Notes under the pieces: model-generated
Seen by the model: only the letters and a program-made list of their open reading frames with translations
Databases searched by the model: none
Told to the model about the DNA's origin: nothing
Part shown: piece by piece, positions 51,217-60,449 of the stretch
Layout: every line of letters starts with the position of its first letter
Numbering within the stretch: position 1 is the first letter of the stretch
Program-made: the position numbers and the translations under genes
Source: Sphingobacterium pedocola
GTDB taxonomy: Bacteria; Bacteroidota; Bacteroidia; Sphingobacteriales; Sphingobacteriaceae
Assembly: GCF_015209965.1 (NCBI RefSeq)
Contig: NZ_MU158691.1
Location: 23,500-87,499 of the forward strand
DNA length: 64,000 bases
Direction of reading: 5' to 3'

Positions 51217-52761
51217 TTATCTAAAATTCGAATTGGCATCTATCTGCGTTTGCGGGATAGGTACAGATTCGCTTTGCCCAGGGATAAATTTGGCGCCGAA
51301 AACCTGTTGTGCTCTTCCGGTACGTACCAGATCATTGAAGCGCTCGCCCCACCACTCACAGGCAAATTCAGCTCTACGCTCGTCCAAGATCTGATTTAAC
51401 GTTACGCCCGTAATTAGGCCCATATTTGCACGGTCGCGTACCTCATTAAATGGGGCATCCCCATCCTGACCTTTGCGGACTTTGGCTTCGGCATTGAGAA
51501 GTAGCGCATCGGCGTAGCGCAGAATCCGCACATTATTGTTCGCACCGTATTCAATTCGGCCCTCAGTCATTTGATTAACGGGAAGATAGGTCTTGCCATT
51601 GAAATACTTTATACCAAAGGGGTTGCCATACACACGATCGCCATCGGGTGTTTCGACATAGGTGTTTTCCGTCGCACCGTACTCAAGTATCGTCGTCTTC
51701 AGTCTAAGTGCATCACCGCGGCTGCTTAGAAAATCAACGATATCCTGAGAAGGCGGAATCCAACCTGCTCCCGAGATTGCACTGCCGCGTTGATCTCCTG
51801 CAGGGCCTTGCCATCTAAAAAAGGTGCCCCAGTCTACACCAGGGCGTACAATGTCGCCCGTAGGCAGCCCGAAGTCGGAATATTGTAACTCAAAAAGTGA
51901 TTCGTCGCTCATCTTTCCAGGGCGTTTGAACAAATTGTAAAAATCACCGTGCAGAGAGAATTTTTCACTTCCAATAATCAGATCGGTGGCTTCCAGCACC
52001 TGATCCCAGTACGGACTGGAATTGTCATTTCCGGCTAGATCTGAGGCTGCTTTCGCCTTCAGAAGTAATGCTGAGTATTTGGTTACGGCACCTTTATGTT
52101 CAGACTCATTCGGACGTTTGTCTTCCAGATCTGCTATGCAAGCATTCATTTCATCAATAATAAACTCGCGCACTTCTACCTCTGTGCTTTTTTCAATAGT
52201 CGTAAGGCGGGCGATATCGCCGCTATCAAATAAGATGGGAACGTCTCCAAAAATTCGGGAAGCCAGTAAATGGGCATAGGCGCGTAGGAATCGTACCTCG
52301 GCTTTGTACTGCTTGTTACGTGCCAGCATTTGCGTATTGTCAGAAGGAATGTTTTTTTCAAACTCATCGAGTTCCATTAACGCATTATTAGCCGAAATGG
52401 CTAAGCTGTAATAGCTGATCCAGGATTGATTTAACCCCCAGTAAGACTGTATGGTAACATCATTTTGAAAGTTTTTGATCCCCATTAGTTCGGGATTATC
52501 ATTCGGATTTGGTGCTGCTTGTTGAAAATCGTCATCACGCATACAGCGGATGGAAAGGTCTATCCAGTGCGTAAGGTTGTCGTCTGCAGCAGCGCGGTAT
52601 ACACCGGATACAGGCGCATACATCAGAGAGAGGTTGCTGTAATCGATTTCTTCAGAGCGTTGTTGGTTTTCCAACGGTTTATCCAGAAACTTTTCGCAGC
52701 TGCTGTTTAAGGCGGCGACTCCTATAAAACTACTTATGAGGATGTATTTGAAAGTTTTCAT
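51217..52761 (-). CDS. SusD/RagB-family lipoprotein of the beta-glucan PUL
   Basis: This 514-aa surface glycan-binding lipoprotein has a signal ending 'VAALNSSCEKFLDKPLENQ', with Cys near residue 22 lipidated and the typical 'CEKFLDKPL' SusD start. Its later 'VRFLRAYAHLLASRIFGDVPI' (SusD TPR), 'DALLLNAEAKVRKG' and 'LDERRAEFACEWWGERFNDLVRTG' are classical SusD signatures. It is 35 nt after susC and 67 nt before the glycosidase gene, so the three are one operon. Confidence 0.96.
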   Translation of the reverse strand: MKTFKYILISSFIGVAALNSSCEKFLDKPLENQQRSEEIDYSNLSLMYAPVSGVYRAAADDNLTHWIDLSIRCMRDDDFQQAAPNPNDNPELMGIKNFQNDVTIQSYWGLNQSWISYYSLAISANNALMELDEFEKNIPSDNTQMLARNKQYKAEVRFLRAYAHLLASRIFGDVPILFDSGDIARLTTIEKSTEVEVREFIIDEMNACIADLEDKRPNESEHKGAVTKYSALLLKAKAASDLAGNDNSSPYWDQVLEATDLIIGSEKFSLHGDFYNLFKRPGKMSDESLFELQYSDFGLPTGDIVRPGVDWGTFFRWQGPAGDQRGSAISGAGWIPPSQDIVDFLSSRGDALRLKTTILEYGATENTYVETPDGDRVYGNPFGIKYFNGKTYLPVNQMTEGRIEYGANNNVRILRYADALLLNAEAKVRKGQDGDAPFNEVRDRANMGLITGVTLNQILDERRAEFACEWWGERFNDLVRTGRAQQVFGAKFIPGQSESVPIPQTQIDANSNFR

Positions 52762-52796
52762 ATGCTATAAATTGCTTTTTAAAAGTAATAGGTAAT

Positions 52797-55700
52797 TTAG
52801 AACGTTACGTTAAGGCCAAGACTGTATGTCGATGATATCGGATACACGTTGTTATCAAATCCCATTCCGGCCACTTCTGGTGTGAAACCATTGTAGCGCG
52901 TAAAGATGGCCGGTCTATCTGCCGTAGCAAATATGCGCACAGGTATGGATTCACGGATCTTAAAATTATAGCCGAGCTGAATGTTCTGGATGCGTAGATA
53001 GGCACCGCTTTCCACGAAGAAGGAACTTGCCTGTAGATTCCACGAAGCGACAGATCCGGCTGCCGAAGGATGTGTATTACTCGACCCTTCGCCATTCCAC
53101 AGACTTTCCATAAAGGCTGCGTCCATATTCATTTGCGCGTACCTACGTCTCATCGCACGATTCAGGTTATGGATTTTATTGCCTGCGACACCTTGAAAAG
53201 CTATACTGAAGTCAAGCTTTTTGTAATTCAGCCCCACGTTGAAGCCGTAGGTTAGCTTGGGTAAGTAATTTCCGAGATTGACGCGATCCGCTTCGTCCAA
53301 TTCACCATTTTCATTTTGATCTTTATATTTGAGATACCCCGGAAGGATAGGCGAACCTGGATTTTGCTGATTGTACCGGCTGGCGATCGGGTCGGCATTG
53401 ATCTCAGCCTGGGTTTGGTATACACCTGCCACTTCGTAACCATAGTAGTAGTTGATCGGTTGGTTGGCCTCTATACGTGCCGGGAACTCAGCAGACCATT
53501 CGGGAAATCCATTCATGATATTGGCCAATGCACCGATATCGGTCACCTTGTTTTTTAATGTCGTGATATTCGCTCCAATATTATAACCCAGCTGACCAAC
53601 TTGGTCTTTCCAGTCTAAACCAATCTCCCAACCGCTGTTGGCTACACTTCCCCAATTACCGTATACACGGTCCCACATAAAAGGAATCGGACGGTCAAAG
53701 GCGAGATCCTTGGTTTTACGGTAGTAATAATCTACCGTACCGTTCAGGCGGTTATTCAACAAGGCGAAGTCCAATCCGGCGTCCCATTCTTCAACGACTT
53801 CCCAGCGTATCTGCGTAAAGAAGCGGCCAACCCGATAACCTGGTACACGTACGCCGTCGTTCTCACCGACGCTGCCGAAAATACCCGAAAAGTTATTTCC
53901 TGAATTGACAATGGCATAGCCCGCGTTGGGCTGTATGCCGTCGTTACCCAAAAGTCCCCAGCTACCACGTAGTTTTAACAGATTGAATACCGACTGATTT
54001 TCCATGAATTTTTCACGGCTCAATACCCATCCGACACCTAGGGATGGAAAGTATCCCCATTTCGTTTGGTACTTGGAGCTTCCATCGGCACGGAAGGTGG
54101 CGGTCAACAGGTACTTATTGTCAAAATCATAGGTACCTCTAGTGAAGAACGATATGCCTGCGTTGCGGAATCCATCTTCGCCATAGCCCGTTGCCGAACC
54201 GGTACCTTGAGCACCCTGGCCTACATACCAAAATTCTTCCGATTGCGGTACATCATTAGCGGAGACCCAGGTCTCCCGCCAGCGTTCCTCACGGGTGGAC
54301 TGACCAAGCAATACACTCCAGTGGTGTTTGCCCGCTTCATCCCGGTAGGTCAATAGATTGTCCAGGACATAATTGTTGTTCCTGGCCTGTGCAGAGCGCA
54401 AATACGAGCGTTGGCTGCGCTGGTCATTGTCAATGTAATATACGGGTGTATACTGTATGTTATGGGTAGACTGATAGCGTTGACTCAGCTGCGAACGGAA
54501 GGTTAGCTTCTTTTGCCAAAATTCGGCCTCAACATAGGCGCTTGGCAATACCTGAAAACCTTTTGTTTCATTGTGGTTATAGTAGGCTGTAGCTAAGGGA
54601 TTGTTGAACCAAAAGCTTGACGACATTCCCAGGGTAGTGCTGGATCCAAACTTAACGGGATCCGCTAGTTCTAGGTCGGGGTCGTATGAAGGATACAATG
54701 GAGGCGCAAAATAGGCTTGACGAAAAGCAGCATTGTTGGGTGCGAACGCATTGAAATTGTTTAAGTGCGCGGTAAAGCCGATTTTCAGCCAAGAAGCTAC
54801 CCGCGCTTCAGTCTGCGAACGGATATTATACTTGCGGTGATAGTTCTCTGCGTCCATTATCCCATCCTGATCCAGGTAGTTGATACCAAATGAGTAGCTG
54901 ATTTTTTCGCTTCCTCCCTGTACATCCAGATTATGGTTGTGAATGAGGGCGTTTGATCGAAGTAGTTCACCGTACCAGTCGGTATTGGTGGATGGACTAG
55001 TGGCTCCAGGTGGATCAAACTTGCTGATTGAATTGTCTACAATGTTTTTATTACCTACGGCAATAGCGTAATCCGCATATTGCTGACCGTTAGCCATCTT
55101 AAGTACATTGGTAGGCGTCTGTAAGCCGGCGTATCCATTATACGTTACACGTGCCTTCATATTGAGGCTTCCTTTCTTCGTGGTTACGATGATAACGCCG
55201 TTAGCAGCCCGAACACCATAGATAGCTGCACCAGATGCATCTTTGAGCACCGACATATCCGCGATGTCGTTTGGGTTTAGGAAATCAATGTTGTCCATAA
55301 ACATACCATCGACCACATACAATGGGCTTTCGTTGTTGAATGAACCTACGCCACGGATACGGACGGTAGGTGTAGAGCCGGGAGCACCAGAGCTGACGAC
55401 CTGTACACCGGTGACAGCACCCTGTAGCGCATCCATGGGTGTGGAAACGGTTCGTTTAAGGGCGTTTTCCATATTTACAGTAGCAACAGGTGCCGTCAGA
55501 TCGCCCTTGCGTTGCGTACCGTATCCGATAACGACTACTTCGTCCAGATTGTAATTGCCGTCGACCTGTAGTTGTATGTTGGCTACATTGTTGCGAATGA
55601 CGACGGTTTTTGTCATATAACCGATAGAATTTACAATTAAGGAATCCGCTGTTTCAGGTACGGATAGACTATAAAGTCCTGATTCATCACTACTGGTTGC

Positions 55701-55856
55701 TACGTTGGACGTAGTTTTTGCAGTAACAGTGGCCACGAGTGGAGTTCCTTGTTCATTGGTGATTTTGCCAGTTACGGTCCTGTTTTGGGCACGGACGATG
55801 CCCGACATACAAGACATGATGGCAACCACGGCGAAAGTCAGTAATTTGTTTTTCAT
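52797..55856 (-). CDS. SusC/RagA-family TonB-dependent transporter of the beta-glucan PUL
   Basis: This 1019-aa outer-membrane transporter has signal 'MKNKLLTFAVVAIMSCMSGIVRAQN' and a carboxypeptidase-regulatory-like domain ('VTGKITNEQGTPLVATVTAKT', about 28-100). A TonB-box-like 'LDEVVVIGYGTQRKGDLTAPVA' (about 104-125) is followed by the plug with 'PLYVVDGMFMDNIDFLNPNDIADMSVLKDASGAAIYGVRAANGVIIVTTKKG' and a barrel ending 'STYSLGLNVTF'. It is the first gene of the PUL, divergent from the LuxR-type regulator; its -7 box is at 55903-55910. Confidence 0.96.
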   Translation of the reverse strand: MKNKLLTFAVVAIMSCMSGIVRAQNRTVTGKITNEQGTPLVATVTAKTTSNVATSSDESGLYSLSVPETADSLIVNSIGYMTKTVVIRNNVANIQLQVDGNYNLDEVVVIGYGTQRKGDLTAPVATVNMENALKRTVSTPMDALQGAVTGVQVVSSGAPGSTPTVRIRGVGSFNNESPLYVVDGMFMDNIDFLNPNDIADMSVLKDASGAAIYGVRAANGVIIVTTKKGSLNMKARVTYNGYAGLQTPTNVLKMANGQQYADYAIAVGNKNIVDNSISKFDPPGATSPSTNTDWYGELLRSNALIHNHNLDVQGGSEKISYSFGINYLDQDGIMDAENYHRKYNIRSQTEARVASWLKIGFTAHLNNFNAFAPNNAAFRQAYFAPPLYPSYDPDLELADPVKFGSSTTLGMSSSFWFNNPLATAYYNHNETKGFQVLPSAYVEAEFWQKKLTFRSQLSQRYQSTHNIQYTPVYYIDNDQRSQRSYLRSAQARNNNYVLDNLLTYRDEAGKHHWSVLLGQSTREERWRETWVSANDVPQSEEFWYVGQGAQGTGSATGYGEDGFRNAGISFFTRGTYDFDNKYLLTATFRADGSSKYQTKWGYFPSLGVGWVLSREKFMENQSVFNLLKLRGSWGLLGNDGIQPNAGYAIVNSGNNFSGIFGSVGENDGVRVPGYRVGRFFTQIRWEVVEEWDAGLDFALLNNRLNGTVDYYYRKTKDLAFDRPIPFMWDRVYGNWGSVANSGWEIGLDWKDQVGQLGYNIGANITTLKNKVTDIGALANIMNGFPEWSAEFPARIEANQPINYYYGYEVAGVYQTQAEINADPIASRYNQQNPGSPILPGYLKYKDQNENGELDEADRVNLGNYLPKLTYGFNVGLNYKKLDFSIAFQGVAGNKIHNLNRAMRRRYAQMNMDAAFMESLWNGEGSSNTHPSAAGSVASWNLQASSFFVESGAYLRIQNIQLGYNFKIRESIPVRIFATADRPAIFTRYNGFTPEVAGMGFDNNVYPISSTYSLGLNVTF

Positions 55857-56038
55857 GCACGATAAGTTTTGGTGAAGAAAATTTGTTTATAATATAGTTA
55901 CTCAAAGTTAGATGTGATGTGCTTATATTTCCTAAGGATGTACTACATCATTTGTACAACAGATATCGGATTATTTGGTTTTTTTTATATATTTGGGGTA
56001 CATCATAAGTACATCAAGAATCAATTATTGCCTTTGTC
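55857..56038. promoter_or_regulatory. Divergent PUL control region with GTACATC sites
   Basis: Between susC (-) and the regulator (+) are a perfect 13-nt palindrome GATGTACTACATC (55937-55949) and two direct GTACATC copies, 55998-56004 and 56009-56015, exactly 11 nt apart. On the minus strand TAACTTTG (55903-55910) is a perfect susC -7 box without a -33 box; the palindrome would be centred near -46, an activator position. On the plus strand TATATTTG (55988-55995) is a perfect -7 box for the regulator, and the two direct sites overlap its expected start, a repressor position. Confidence 0.55.
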
Positions 56039-58897
56039 ATGAATTATTTCAGCTTGTTTTTATGGGTATGGTTAATGCTTATTTCCTTCGGAGGGTGGGG
56101 ACAGAATCCGCTGGGTGGACCGTTGGTCGTCAATTATGGGAAGACAGTTTTCCAGGGAGGGAGCCGTACCTGGGATATTCAACAGGATAGCAAGGGGATT
56201 ATGTATTTTGGCAATAATGAAGGTCTGATTACTTTTGATGGTAAATATTGGAAACAGTATAAACTGCCCAATCAAACCATTGTAAGGTCCATTTACATTA
56301 GTGCCGACGATAAGATATTTGTAGGCGGGCAAGGGGAATTCGGGTACTTTGAAAAATCTGCTAAATCCGGTCTGCGTTACGTTTCGTTGCAGGACAAGGT
56401 GCCGGCGGCATATCGGCAGTTTGCGGACGTGTGGCATACGGTAGGTTTTGAGCAGGGCGTCTTTTTCATGGCCTCTAATCTGCTATTTGGCTATAAAGCG
56501 GATAAGGTTACTGTATATCCTGCCTCATCGGAGTGGGAGTTTCTGGGACAGGCCACCGGAAAGCTTTTCGGCCAGGATAAAGCTAATGGATTGCTTGCGT
56601 TTAACAATAACCAATGGAACGTTGTCTCGCAAGCTGCACCTTTTGCGGGACGCAAAATTTCCGGTATGCTGGAGATGGGTAAGGATAGCGTATTGGTAAG
56701 TATGCTGAACAATCGAACTTTTGTTCTCCACGATAAAAAACTGACTGCGCTAAACACAGCCACCTCGCATGATATGTATACACCGTCGATCGCAAAAATA
56801 GACGACAAACGCTACGTAATGGCGACAGCCACTGAGGGCTGTCTGATTCGTACAGCGGGCGGGCGTTTGTTGGAACGAATAGCGGTGACTGAAGGCTTAC
56901 AAAACAAAAATGTTTCAGCGGTATTCGTAGATAGACAAGCGAATATTTGGGCGGCTATAGACAATGCCATTGCGGTGATCAGTTTTGGTGGCGGGATCCG
57001 TTATTTACGACCCAATATAGATCATGAAGTGACGGGTTATTCTACGCGGGTTTTTGAAAATAAGCTCTACCTTTCTTCTTCCAACGGCGTATATATGGCT
57101 CCTCTGGATAAAGTAACGGAAGACCACAGCCAGTCACCGGGTACCTTTTCGTTGCTGAAAGGCAGTGATGGCGGGGAAGCCTGGCGTCTGGATATAGTAA
57201 ACGATAGGCTATTGCTGGCCCATAATAAAGGCTTATATACCATTGAAGGTAATAATGTACGTCCCGTTGCGCTAGGAGCCGGTTCCTGGCTCGCATTGCC
57301 CTTGTCTTCTGTGTACCCCATAAGCCATAGCTTGATAGGTACCTATCGGGGCTTGAATCTGCTTGGATTTGACGGTCGCACATTTTCGATCGAAAGAACA
57401 TTGCAAGGGACATCTGATTCCTACCGATTTCTTGCAAAAGATGACAATGGAATCATCTGGGCATCCCATCCCTACCGGGGAATCTACCGAATGCAGTTAA
57501 ATGCGGCCTTGACAGCATACGAAACAAAGCTGCTCACAAAACAAGAAGGACTCCCATCTTCTTTTCAAAATTATGTCTTCAGGGTTAGGAACCGTGTGGT
57601 TTTCGCTACCGAGAATGGGGTTTATGAATACGATCAATCGACTGGACGCTTTTTCCCCTCTCGCTTTTTTGCCGTGTTCCGAGGGCTGCCTATCCGGTAT
57701 TTAATAGATGATGCAGCGGGCAATGTATGGTTCTGCAGCGGGAAGAAAGTCGGTGTAGCGCATTATAAAAAGGAAAGTGATGATTATGCGATTACTTATT
57801 TCCCGGAAATCGAGGGAATGAATACCTCAGGATTTGAAAATATATATCCGTACAATGCGCAAAATGTGTATATAGGGTCGGAAAAAGGTATCATACATAT
57901 TAACTACAGGAAATACCAGGCGGGCAAAGTCAGGCCAACGGTGCTGATGTCGTCAGTCAGTACGGTAGGTGCGCGGGACAGTGTTATTTTCAACGGTTAT
58001 TCCCAAACTTACCCTCCGATCTTGAATGCATCTTTCGATTCGTTCCATTTTGAATATGCATCACCAAGCTACGGCGTGCACGAACACGTTTCGTACAGGT
58101 ACAGGCTGGAGGGGTATGATACAGATTGGTCTCCATGGACCACGAATAATGAAAAAGACTATACCAATTTGTCGAGCGGTCACTATTCATTTAAAGTAAA
58201 AGCAAAGAATAACCTCAACGAAGAATCGGAAGTAGCGGTATATACCTTTGAAATACGGCCACCATGGTACAGAACGATCTGGGCCTACGTGGTATATATA
58301 CTCCTGGCATTGCTCGCCATGTATTGGACGGTGATCATACAAAAAAAAGCATGGATAAGACAGCAACTTAAATTTGAAAAGGAGATGGAACAGTTGCGGT
58401 ATATCCACCAGCTGGAGGTGGAAAAAAATGAAAAGGAAATTGTGAAATTGCAGAATGAAAAGTTGGAAAATGAGGTGCTGTCCAAAACTAAAGAGCTGGC
58501 GAGTACAAGTATGCAGCTCATGGAAAATTCAGGCGCCCTCACAAAACTTCGGGTAGAACTGGCAAAATTGGAAACAATAGAAGAGGGGGCGGAATTGAAA
58601 CGTATCACCTCTTTACTTAAAGATGTTGAGAACAATACAGCGCATTGGGATCAATTTGCTTCACATTTTGACGAATTGAATGACGGTTTCTTTCATCGAT
58701 TGAAAAGTATACATCCTTCCTTATCCCGCAATGATTTGAAGGTGTGTGCTTACTTAAGACTTAATTTTTCGACCAAGCAGATTGCACAGTTGCAAAGTAT
58801 TTCTGTGCGGGGAGTAGAGATACATCGCTATAGATTACGAAAAAAAATGAACATCGAACCGGAAACGTCGCTTAGCGATTACCTGGAAAGAATATAG
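56039..58897 (+). CDS. Membrane-anchored propeller / Y_Y_Y / LuxR-type regulator
   Basis: This 952-aa protein has a signal anchor ('MNYFSLFLWVWLMLISFGGWGQ') and a large periplasmic propeller (about 30-640, repeats such as 'WDIQQDSKGIMYFGNNEGLITFDG', 'VFVDRQANIWAAIDNAI'). A Y_Y_Y domain (about 655-735, 'YRYRLEGYDTDWSPW'), one membrane span ('WAYVVYILLALLAMYWTVII'), a long coiled coil (about 775-850) and a C-terminal LuxR-type helix-turn-helix ('LSRNDLKVCAYLRLNFSTKQIAQLQSIS', about 890-945) complete it. There is no histidine kinase or receiver domain, so sensing and DNA binding are in one membrane protein. It most likely activates the divergent susC operon on binding glucan oligosaccharides. 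Confidence 0.92.
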   Translation: MNYFSLFLWVWLMLISFGGWGQNPLGGPLVVNYGKTVFQGGSRTWDIQQDSKGIMYFGNNEGLITFDGKYWKQYKLPNQTIVRSIYISADDKIFVGGQGEFGYFEKSAKSGLRYVSLQDKVPAAYRQFADVWHTVGFEQGVFFMASNLLFGYKADKVTVYPASSEWEFLGQATGKLFGQDKANGLLAFNNNQWNVVSQAAPFAGRKISGMLEMGKDSVLVSMLNNRTFVLHDKKLTALNTATSHDMYTPSIAKIDDKRYVMATATEGCLIRTAGGRLLERIAVTEGLQNKNVSAVFVDRQANIWAAIDNAIAVISFGGGIRYLRPNIDHEVTGYSTRVFENKLYLSSSNGVYMAPLDKVTEDHSQSPGTFSLLKGSDGGEAWRLDIVNDRLLLAHNKGLYTIEGNNVRPVALGAGSWLALPLSSVYPISHSLIGTYRGLNLLGFDGRTFSIERTLQGTSDSYRFLAKDDNGIIWASHPYRGIYRMQLNAALTAYETKLLTKQEGLPSSFQNYVFRVRNRVVFATENGVYEYDQSTGRFFPSRFFAVFRGLPIRYLIDDAAGNVWFCSGKKVGVAHYKKESDDYAITYFPEIEGMNTSGFENIYPYNAQNVYIGSEKGIIHINYRKYQAGKVRPTVLMSSVSTVGARDSVIFNGYSQTYPPILNASFDSFHFEYASPSYGVHEHVSYRYRLEGYDTDWSPWTTNNEKDYTNLSSGHYSFKVKAKNNLNEESEVAVYTFEIRPPWYRTIWAYVVYILLALLAMYWTVIIQKKAWIRQQLKFEKEMEQLRYIHQLEVEKNEKEIVKLQNEKLENEVLSKTKELASTSMQLMENSGALTKLRVELAKLETIEEGAELKRITSLLKDVENNTAHWDQFASHFDELNDGFFHRLKSIHPSLSRNDLKVCAYLRLNFSTKQIAQLQSISVRGVEIHRYRLRKKMNIEPETSLSDYLERI

Positions 58898-58997
58898 AAA
58901 GCCTAGGTGAACTGCCGTGTCCGGTATACAAGGTGAAATTATTGGATACTTCATTAGCAGGGTAACTAACTTGAGATTTCGAAAATCTTAACTACCG

Positions 58998-59669
58998 TTA
59001 GTAGAGGGTATGATTGTTTGCCCTAGCACGGCTTATCCAGACCAGCAGCTGGCTAAGTATTAAAAAGAAAACAGTAATCCCTAATACGTATACACAAACC
59101 CCAATTATCCCCCCAGTCACATCAGGATCAAGAAAAGGATAAGGATACCATCCGGTAAACGATGCGCGGATAAACGTATAAATGAGCCACAGGAACGGAA
59201 ATACAAGCCAGCGCAATGATCCACGGGATGTAATCGCAAGTCTGGATGGCCATAGCAACCACCATATTGAAATAAAGAATGGTCCCAATTGGTGCAGCAT
59301 AAAATTACTCCAGTTAAAGCTACCGGGGTCTGGGTTTACATCTGTATCCTGCAGCAAAAGCGCATATACAATTCCTGTTACCATCATATAGAGAACGGCC
59401 GCCCCGCGGAGATATCGGAACCATTCTCCCAACCTTTTCTTTCGCACAATTGCTATTGCAGCAATAAGATAAGTAGTGGCAGCGATAAAGTTGCTCTGTA
59501 CAGTAAAAAAACTGAATCTGTTCCATCCATAGCTAGGGGAACTGGGATCTACGTTCCATGCATTCCATGGTGTCACTGCATGTATGGTGAGCAATGCCAT
59601 CACGATCAATACGATGGCATTTATCCATTTTATGTTATGTGGTAATTCAGTTTTTGTCATTGATTTCAA
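58998..59669 (-). CDS. Pr6Pr-family membrane protein
   Basis: This 223-aa polytopic protein has six predicted membrane spans and the family hallmark 'FSFFTVQSNFIAATTYLIAAIAI' in the second span, followed by 'FRYLRGAAVLYMMVTGIVY', 'NFMLHQLGPFFISIWWLLWPSR' with a conserved His, and 'FIRASFTGWYPYPFLDPDVTGG'. This resembles the Pr6Pr family, related to FAR-17a/AIG1-type androgen-induced membrane proteins that act as lipid hydrolases in animals. Its bacterial function is unknown. It converges with the PUL regulator; a small hairpin (ACTAAC/GTTAGT, 58965-59002) overlaps its 3' end. Confidence 0.82.
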   Translation of the reverse strand: MKSMTKTELPHNIKWINAIVLIVMALLTIHAVTPWNAWNVDPSSPSYGWNRFSFFTVQSNFIAATTYLIAAIAIVRKKRLGEWFRYLRGAAVLYMMVTGIVYALLLQDTDVNPDPGSFNWSNFMLHQLGPFFISIWWLLWPSRLAITSRGSLRWLVFPFLWLIYTFIRASFTGWYPYPFLDPDVTGGIIGVCVYVLGITVFFLILSQLLVWISRARANNHTLY

Positions 59670-59819
59670 TTATCTCGAGTTTTTTCGGTCAGTATACGGA
59701 TCATGAAGGGTTCAGTTTCCTTTTACCCGAAAGGATCTCTGATTTCATACGTAAATATAATAATTTTTACCGCCATATTGGTGATCTTCGATAATTTCTC
59801 ATGTAATGCCGTGTTCACA

Positions 59820-60449
59820 TTACCGCACCATCAGCATGACAACGATCGACCAATCACTGATCCCGTGTTTGTTTTTTGCGCGTACTTTAAAATATACATA
59901 TTTGCCAGGCTCGAAGCCGCCGGCATAGCTTCGGAAAGAGCGGCTAGTTGTCTGGATATCTCCCCAAATTGGATTTCCGTTCTTATCTAGTGTCGAAGCA
60001 AAGCAGTAATCGTATAACATATCCCGTCCTACGGGTTTAAAACCAAACGCGACTTCGCCACTCCCTCTGCCATCCAAAAGATAGGGGCCTTCGGGTGTGG
60101 CTGGAAGATGTCCTTTGCGTTTTTTTTCCAGAACTGGAAAACCGGAGCTATGTAACTTCACTAGATCGCCATCGCTGACCATGTTGATGTAAAAAACCAA
60201 TTTCTGTAACTGTGCCGCCAATCTACGTTTACTTTCCCGCTTAGCCGAGTTATGGATGAGACCGCCGCCTTTTGCCTGCAGCACTTTGTCGTAATAGTCT
60301 GCATAAGATTCTTCCAGTTCCGCCAACGAAGGAGTTGGATTCGTGAAATAAGGGGAATCTTTCAGGCATCTGATGATCCGCAATGCAGCTACAACCAGCG
60401 CATCGTCCGCATACCGGATAAATCCTGCTTTAGCTCTTATATACTTCAT
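59820..60449 (-). CDS. Uncharacterised protein with fibronectin-like C-terminal domain
   Basis: I do not recognise a specific family for this 209-aa protein. The N-terminal half is helical and basic ('LEESYADYYDKVLQAKGGGLIHNSAKRESKRRLAAQLQKLVFYINMVSDGD', about 44-96), and the C-terminal half (about 115-209) is a beta sandwich resembling a fibronectin type III domain, ending 'VRAKNKHGISDWSIVVMLMVR'. There is no signal peptide, so it is probably cytosolic. Similar proteins are scattered through Bacteroidetes genomes as far as I recall, without known role. Its neighbour on the 5' side is the gene-poor region at 60.5-61.4 kb. Confidence 0.72.
   Translation of the reverse strand: MKYIRAKAGFIRYADDALVVAALRIIRCLKDSPYFTNPTPSLAELEESYADYYDKVLQAKGGGLIHNSAKRESKRRLAAQLQKLVFYINMVSDGDLVKLHSSGFPVLEKKRKGHLPATPEGPYLLDGRGSGEVAFGFKPVGRDMLYDYCFASTLDKNGNPIWGDIQTTSRSFRSYAGGFEPGKYVYFKVRAKNKHGISDWSIVVMLMVR

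Noticed and set aside
49068..51239. The longer start of the glycosidase gene at 51239.
   Set aside because: It would overlap susD by 23 nt and put 30 residues before a complete signal peptide that begins at the ATG at 51149.
59703..59990. 95-aa plus-strand frame over the 3' part of the fibronectin-like gene.
   Set aside because: It overlaps the better supported minus-strand gene and shows no family features.
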